Assembly: GCF_000224145.3 (NCBI RefSeq) | Contig: NC_020167.2 | Location: 2,681,611 to 2,745,610 of the forward strand | DNA length: 64,000 nucleotides | DNA from: Ciona intestinalis | Taxonomy: Eukaryota > Chordata > Ascidiacea > Phlebobranchia > Cionidae | Direction: 5' to 3' | In this document: piece after piece, positions 58,701-64,000 of the stretch | Layout of the letters: every line of letters starts with the position of its first letter | Numbering within the stretch: position 1 is the stretch's first letter | Notes under the pieces: generated by a model | What the model was told of the DNA's origin: nothing | The model's input: the letters and a program-made list of their open reading frames with translations, nothing else | The model's database searches: none | Position numbers and translations under genes: made by a program

Positions 58701-61700
58701 GCATACGTGTGAGTTTAAAGATCATCATAACATTTTGAACATTTTACTTCAAAACACAAATATATATGAATGTGGGGAAAGATAGGACGCCTTTTTATTC
58801 CATTTTCTCGTCACATTTGGTAGTAAACAAAGAACATTCAAAGAATTATAAAACCTTATTCTTATGACTCCTGTAGACCGTTGTTAATTGTTTAAAATTC
58901 GATCAGGATGTTTGGATATTATGTGCTAAAGGTGTCCCATCTTCCCCCACATTACTATATTTTAAAATTTTCGCCGTTAAAAAATATAAAATAGCTGAAG
59001 TAACTGACGCAGTCGGGTAAATTATAACTGCCGTTTCTTATATAGTGGGTGAAGCTATGGACGAAGAGATGTCAAAAATTACGTTTACTTACTATGGGAC
59101 CTCAATTGATCAATTATATGACGTACTCAAACGCGAGTCACTTTGTGACGTCACAGTAGAAGAAATACGAAGGCAAAACGTAACCAAAGAAGAACAAGAT
59201 ATTGCAAGGCAATTACCCACTTTGCAAAAACTATGCAAGAAAAGTAATATATTTTCAAGTTCCCGAAAAGAGCAGATCAACGACCTGCGTTCAAATTCAA
59301 GGCAAAGGAATTGGAATATTCCCGAACCACAGCGGTATTTAAATAAAAGGTGAATTTTCTTTCTGTTTCTCGTCCTATTTGTTAGTAAACAAGGAATATT
59401 TACAAAGTGTATCTAACCGCAGCCCCGCGACCCCAAAAGAGCGTTATTAATTGTTCAAACACAGATCAGGAAATATGGAATATAGATGCTAACGGTACCC
59501 CATTTCATCCCACAGTAGTATATATAAAAGGTATTATTAAACATATTGCATGATAACTTAAACCATGTGTATACGAACACAGGCCGTGTGCCGTCGGACG
59601 TCGTCCTAATCACCAACTAAATCAATTGATGACGCAACGAAAAGAGGCGATGACGTCACTAATGAACCCACTCAACCGTCACCTGCTGATGGAGAAGATT
59701 CAGATAAAGAGAAGTCAAATAGCAAGGAGGAAAACGCTGTAAGCGGTGTATTGAGAATTATATTTTATAGTGAACATTTTAAAAATATAGGTATTGAACT
59801 AATGATGTGCTTTGTGTATTAGGAAGGAGTAAGACGGGGCATGCTTTATTCTGTTTTCTCGTCGCATTTGGTAGTAAATAAAAATGTTTACATAATTATA
59901 TAACTGTAATCTAGTGATTTTAAAAAAGTATAATGAGTTGTTCAGGACACAATACGGAAATATAGGGTTTAGGTGCAAAATACCCCACTGTATTTTATAT
60001 GCTTTTGCTTTACTTTACATTTTGACTTTTCCCTACGTATAATACATATCGTATGTCACACTTTTATTATTTTTCTTGACCTCCAGGCACGGGATGCTCA
60101 ATACTGCGTTTCATAAATCTACCGACCCGTACGAAAAGTGGTGGTTCCACTCCAATGACCTGATGTCCAACGTAAACGTGAAGCAGGTAGACCAAACTGC
60201 CTCCAACACTTCGTTCTTCGGTAACAGCTGGATACTTGACACTGTGACGTCATCAAACAATGACGCAGGGGAGGGGATCTCTTTCACCTCAACCAAAAAA
60301 AGAACATCTGGAGATATTCTTGTTGAAAACTTGGCTGCAGTTGATACTTGGAAGTAAGTTTTTAATACTTTACAGTGAATGAATGGTTGAATGACACTTA
60401 GAGGAGTTTAACGACAGTTTTACAACCCGGGTGTCCTTTTCCATACATCTTCCCCAGCCCGAGTTACAAAGCATTAAATAAATTTATGGGTGAATGTGCT
60501 AATTATTTTTATTTTTTGCATACATTTAGACAAAGCTATCATATTTGGACAACTTATTAGCGATCACTGTGTTGAGCCAGGTCCGTTGAGTGTTTTACCC
60601 AATAAGAACACACAATTGGTAGTAGTTGCGAGAATTAAACTCGCAACGCAATCGCTCTAGTCACTATACGCCCATGGGCACGGCAAATATTTAGACAAAA
60701 AATATTTAAATAATAAAACATTGGAAAACGTCTAAAAATCTGTTCCTGTAAAACGTAGTAACCGGTGTTAAAGTAACTGTGGTACAAAGGGACACATTTT
60801 CATGTTATGTCCCGTCTTTCCCCACCCTATACTATATATATAACTTGTATAAAACTTTACTTTTTTCCGCAGGTGCCAATGCGACATTTGCACAGGTGCC
60901 TTCCTGCAGCTCAACCAAGACTTATTGGCTAGATCTAGCCCTGGTGACTTTGTTTTGAGCATGAGGCAAAGTGGGAATCGTAGCGGAAAGCCAGCTGTCA
61001 ACGGTAAAAAAGGAAACCGCCGAAACTCAAAGTGGGCTGGCAAGAACAAGGACCAGCAGGACGAAGGAAAACACAGACCACGCAGTTCAATAAAACCAAA
61101 GTCGTCCAGTGGAAGCGACGGCCTAAGTAAGTCGAGGACGGCATCAGCTAAATCAAGAATCGATTCAGCAAATTCGAAACCAACATCACAAATAGCAAAC
61201 AGCAACTCCACAAAGTCGAAAATTGATTCCAATCATTCAAAGTCAGACTCCAACAAGACGTCAGTTTCGAAAAAGACAGTTGACGAAACGGGAGATACGC
61301 ACAATCGCAAAAGTTCTGCAAAGAAACCCAAGCCTGGCGCAAAAACCAAAAGAGGGCAACAGTATGTATTCTGTAATGCGTCGCAACTCGTTATATATTG
61401 TCGTTTCTTTTTCCAGGAAACGTCGAAATTCCAAAGTTCCGCTCAACAACGACATCTGGTGGGAAAGTTTAAGCACATATGTTACTCCCCACTGGAAAGC
61501 AAAGGCAGGCGCAAAATCACGAAGGAGTAAGTTATTTGTTAAGTGTTTACAAACCTTGCACCCTTGATGTAACGCTGCATAAAATGTAACCACCGCCTCT
61601 TTAAGGATTAACCACTTGCGTTTAAGGTGAGGAAAAATCGGACGACTCTTCACTGAATGTTGCCAATACTGACACAAACTCAATCAATGTCAACAAACTA

Positions 61701-63224
61701 AAAATAAGTTACAGTTTCGATCGATTAAGAAGTAAAAAAGAGAAACGATCAAGTATAACGTCACAGGTAATCTTTATATCTTAATAACGGTATGGGCTCA
61801 ATAATGCTCGTCGCTGCTACTATTATGGACATGTATGTCCCCCTGGACAGGCGTAAAGAAAAAAAAATCATGCACAAAGTTACATTCGTGATAACTTGTA
61901 TGCACGAGAGTGAGGTGTATATAACAGATCAGTCTTATGACAGTTGTTCTGTTGTCTTTCCGTCACATGAGGATAAAGCAAATTATCTTTAACCTTTTTA
62001 ACCATATAGTATCTTACGAAACTAAGTTAGAATTTCGCATAACCAACATTAAAACTACATAGTGTAAGAATATAACAAGAATGAGAACCATTTATCATGT
62101 AAATCAAACGTGCTTTGGCTTTTTCAGGATGATAACGCCACAACTGAAATAAAAGTAGTGATAACACGTGCTGTCTCAATGAACTCGAAGGCATTGAACG
62201 CTCATGGAATTCTTTATACGTAAGTTTTTTTTGCTGGGAAAGACGCTTTAACTAACAAATATTCTAGTTCATATAGTTTTTCTAGTGTGATCTAGTCCAT
62301 ATTTTTTACAGCAAATTTAATGTTCATGTCGAAACTGCGTGCAGTTACATGTTGGCATGATGATGGTACAGGGGACAAATATATAAACGGAAGTTTTCTG
62401 AAAACTGGTAGAAATGAATTATAAGAATTGATTAACGCCGCTAAGTCACGATTGAACATTAAATCCTACAGCGATATTTTGATTAACTTAGTTATAATTT
62501 TTTACATTTAGTTATGTTCCGGGAGCATCGAAAGATTTCAGAAAGCTTCAACTTCCTGCTGATGTAAGAAAGTCTGGAATTCCTGGACCAGAGGTGAGCT
62601 GCATAGTAGGGTGGGGTAAAATGGGACATGTTTTTATTCTTTTTTCTCTTCCCATTTGGAATTAAACAAAGAAACCGTAGCCACGCACTAATCTAAAAGA
62701 GTACTGTTAATTATTAAAATCCGATCAGTAAATGTGGGTTCTCGGTTTTATTTTTTTTATCCCAGAGTACTATAAGTTACGATAAAAAATTAGCGGAAGT
62801 TTTTTTTACATGTTAGGACCACGTCGGTGATACTGAACAAGAAATTCTTGGGACATACCACGAAAAAGCTCCAAATACGAAAAAAACTCTGACCGACTCC
62901 GAGCACGCGTTAGTCTTTGAAACAACTATTGTGCCACCCACTTTGCCGGACAACAAACTTGAAAACTCGGACTCGAAGTGTTTTGAATTTCTGACATCCC
63001 AAAAATCCTGTGCGTTCATGGCAGATCAGAATGCTTCCCGCCAGGATGAACAACCCAGCCTCCCTTATGAAAATGAACAATTTTTCGAAACCGCCTTACC
63101 GAAGGAATTTGCAGCCCTATGCGTCGCCTCCTTGCGGTTGTTTGTGGTCAGGACCGAAACGGTGATGACGAGCAATGGTTTCAAGGTTGGTGTTGTGCAG
63201 CTGTTTGTTGTCTGTTGTATTTAA
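55731..63224 (+). CDS. Unrecognised multi-exon gene, possible nuclear or winged-helix-like protein
   Basis: Exons with closing phases: 55731-55834, 55980-56115, 56273-56398, 57286-57424, 57878-58181, 60087-60353, 60873-61361, 61417-61526, 61627-61766, 62128-62219, 62512-62593 and 62817-63185 or on to a stop at 63222-63224; about 790 residues. An optional phase-neutral exon may be 59583-59738. The start MLKQDLLDCIHSKARWNAVH is the first ATG in frame. Residues about 85-120 (FDCSSLRVTEGRLLNALRQT-FRELEKAGHVV) look like a helix-turn-helix, followed by a CQCDIC cysteine motif and a Ser/Lys-rich basic tract (KSRTASAKSRIDSANSK). I recognise no family. Exons 4 and 5 recur after the gap (58454-58592, 59046-59349) with only silent changes in coding bases. 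The gene may continue past the window. Confidence 0.6.
56399..57285 (+). other. Intron, nothing recognised
   Basis: 887 bp of intron 3 of the unrecognised gene; AT-rich, no coding or repeat signal that I can support. Confidence 0.4.
57135..58252 (+). repeat. First copy of a 1118-bp near-identical duplication flanking the gap
   Basis: Matches 58303-59420 base for base except for at least four substitutions that I could see. It contains exons 4 and 5 of the unrecognised gene and a MITE. Confidence 0.9.
57600..57785. mobile_element. MITE copy, CCCATCTTTCCCC family
   Basis: AATGTGGGGAAAGATAGGAC at the left against GTGTCCCATCTTCCCCCACA at the right gives a terminal inverted repeat of about 20 bp. 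The interior TTTTCTCGTCACATTTGGTA and TCGATCAGGATGTTTGGATA are the family core. A copy in the duplicated block lies at 58768-58953. Confidence 0.75.
58253..58302. other. Assembly gap, 50 N
   Basis: A run of exactly 50 undefined bases, the usual placeholder for a gap of unknown size. Confidence 0.99.
58303..59420 (+). repeat. Second copy of the 1118-bp duplication
   Basis: Begins directly after the N run at AAGCAGCTTTTACATTACAC and ends at the point matching the last base before the gap. Differences fall at GTT/GTG, TTG/TTA and TCA/TCG codons, all silent, and once in the intron. It looks like an alternative haplotype or a contig overlap left unmerged. Confidence 0.9.
58768..58953. mobile_element. 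MITE copy inside duplicated block
   Basis: Same element as at 57600-57785, carried by the second copy of the duplication. Confidence 0.75.
59350..59520. mobile_element. MITE copy starting at an exon-5 splice donor
   Basis: TTCTTTCTGTTTCTCGTCCT, TTGTTAGTAAACAAGGAATA, AGAGCGTTATTAATTGTTCA and ACCCCATTTCATCCCACAG follow the family core. The left end coincides with the donor AAAAG/GTGAAT. The corresponding first copy (58182-58252) is cut by the gap. Confidence 0.6.
59583..59738 (+). other. Possible extra exon of the unrecognised gene
   Basis: 156 nt between ACACAG and GCTGTAAGC, open in phase 2 to 2. A second frame over the 3' two thirds reads acidic and protein-like (PSPADGEDSDKEKSNSKEEN) but has no good acceptor. 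Undecided. Confidence 0.3.
59826..59990. mobile_element. MITE copy, diverged
   Basis: GGAGTAAGACGGGGCATGCT, TTCTGTTTTCTCGTCGCATT, TGGTAGTAAATAAA and AATACCCCACTGTA mark a diverged family member. Confidence 0.55.
60395..60490 (+). repeat. Dispersed short repeat, GTTATAACA family
   Basis: ACGACAGTTTTACAACCCGG, GTGTCCTTTTCCATACATCT and GCCCGAGTTACAA align with the family seen in the laminin introns. Confidence 0.4.
60565..60690 (-). repeat. tRNA-like SINE copy
   Basis: The reverse strand reads GTGACTAGAGCGATTGCGTT, then GCGAGTTTAATTCTCGCAAC, a perfect 8-bp stem, then TTGTGTGTTCTTATTGGGTA: a tRNA-like head plus the SINE tail seen at 735-905. Confidence 0.5.
62606..62775. mobile_element. MITE copy, CCCATCTTTCCCC family
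   Basis: GGGTGGGGTAAAATGGGACA, TGTTTTTATTC and CTTCCCATTTGGAATTAAAC at the left; GTTAATTATTAAAATCCGAT and a decayed right end. Lies in the last visible intron. Confidence 0.6.
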
Positions 63225-63289
63225 TACTTTTCTAACTATCCGTGATAACAGGTCAAATTATTAAGTTAGGCTATATGTCGTCTAATGTT

Positions 63290-63370
63290 ACATACTGTCT
63301 GTCCTCCTGTACAGAGGATATGGTTTCGAGCCTCGACGTTGCCATTATTGTGGGCGTATATGACTAGAAC
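63290..63370 (+). repeat. tRNA-like SINE fragment
   Basis: CCTGTACAGAGGATATGGTT, TCGAGCCTCGACG (B-box-like) and TTGCCATTATTGTGGGCGTA correspond to the first half of the SINE at 735-905. Confidence 0.5.
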
Positions 63371-63552
63371 AGACTTAAAGGGGATCGACAATTTATTTTA
63401 AAAGTGGTACTTATACGGGTTATCCCAGTGGTCAGCCATACAAAAAATATACAGAATAGTCACCCACAAAGTCAGGTATGCGGTAACTTATAAATTGGCA
63501 CAGGTTGTATATGAAATGCCCGGTCTCTCGCCAGGCGAGGATAAATATATAG

Positions 63553-63745
63553 CAGGGTAGAGAAGATGGGACATCTTTTCGTTTTATTTTCTCGTCCTAT
63601 TTAGTAGTAAACGAAGAACATTCAAAGAATTATAAAACCGTATCCTTACGACTCCCATAGACCGAGTTAATTGTTTAAAACACGATCAGGATATTTGGAC
63701 ATCAGGTGCTAAAACTAAAAGTGTCCCATCTTTCCCCGCCCCAAT
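63553..63745. mobile_element. MITE copy, well preserved
   Basis: AGCAGGGTAGAGAAGATGGG-ACA at the left and AGTGTCCCATCTTTCCCCGC at the right, with all interior blocks (CTCGTCCTATTTAGTAGTAA, AACACGATCAGGATATTTGG). One of the best copies for defining the family. Confidence 0.7.
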
Positions 63746-64000
63746 ATATTACCTTCATTCACTGTCCAATATATTTGACAGAGAGTTGACAGTCTTACGA
63801 TCAACCGAACGCCGCTGTTTACATACGGAGAGGATAGTAAACAACAAAAGAAATAAGAAACCAAGTTGCTACATTATGAAATTTATTATATTACCGATAA
63901 AGGGGCTGATACAGCGGTTTAACGTCACTTAAAACAAACCACAGCGGTATACGTGTAGTAATGGAAAACCATAACACATGAGTTAAAGAAAGTGCTATAT

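Larger units (their letters stand above)
63225..64000. other. Distal flank with repeats, no gene recognised
   Basis: After the possible stop at 63222-63224 there is a SINE fragment (about 63290-63370) and a MITE (63553-63745); the last 250 bp show no coding signal. It may be intron or 3' flank of the preceding gene. Confidence 0.4.

Noticed and set aside
1-64000. CRISPR array, prophage or bacterial operon features
   Set aside because: The DNA is clearly animal nuclear sequence with spliceosomal introns; no regularly spaced repeats seen.

Overview
The window looks like nuclear DNA of a tunicate, most likely a Ciona species. It is AT-rich and gene-dense, with many small exons and short introns. 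It carries chordate-type proteins (a LAMA5-like laminin alpha, CKAP2, SAT1), a tRNA-like SINE, several short terminal-inverted-repeat elements, and acceptor-like sites just upstream of start codons that fit tunicate spliced-leader trans-splicing. Species identity is inference from these traits.

Layout. 1-1488 (+): 3' end of an ACTL6/BAF53 gene. 1969-2439 (-): CHCHD1/mS37, divergent from ribosomal protein eS1 (RPS3A, 2805-5954, +), whose second intron holds a hAT-like element with clean ends. 5963-10402: repeat-bearing spacer. 10403-11001 (+): two-repeat beta-thymosin. 11539-12318 (-): TPR membrane protein, downstream of a SAT1-type acetyltransferase (12589-13597, -). 14025-18593 (+): CKAP2-like mitotic protein. 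18957-20099 (-): C4orf33/UPF0462. 20583-24780 (+): GTF2H5, ZCCHC7 and MARS2 in a row, a candidate trans-spliced operon. 25640-55169 (-): a complete laminin alpha gene of about 70 coding exons and about 3750 codons, with LAMA3/5 architecture. 55731 to about 63224 (+): an unrecognised multi-exon gene, interrupted by a 50-N gap whose flanks repeat each other.

Main result: the laminin gene appears to be an isoform generator. I placed every coding exon by hand and the phases close from ATG to TAA. Reading it this way exposes four unusual alternatives. (1) A 555-nt in-phase terminal exon in the LG3 intron (30218-30772) would end the chain with an acidic stalk, one transmembrane helix and a proline-rich tail. 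(2) A 1.19-kb open exon after LE2 (50259-51451) would give a short LN+LE protein, parallel to the mammalian LaNt alpha31 isoform of LAMA3. (3) and (4) Two pairs of homologous exons with identical phase, one in the globular domain IV (47062-47215 / 46600-46726) and one in LG1 (35143-35290 / 34321-34504), must be mutually exclusive because using both breaks the frame. None of these is proven without transcript data.
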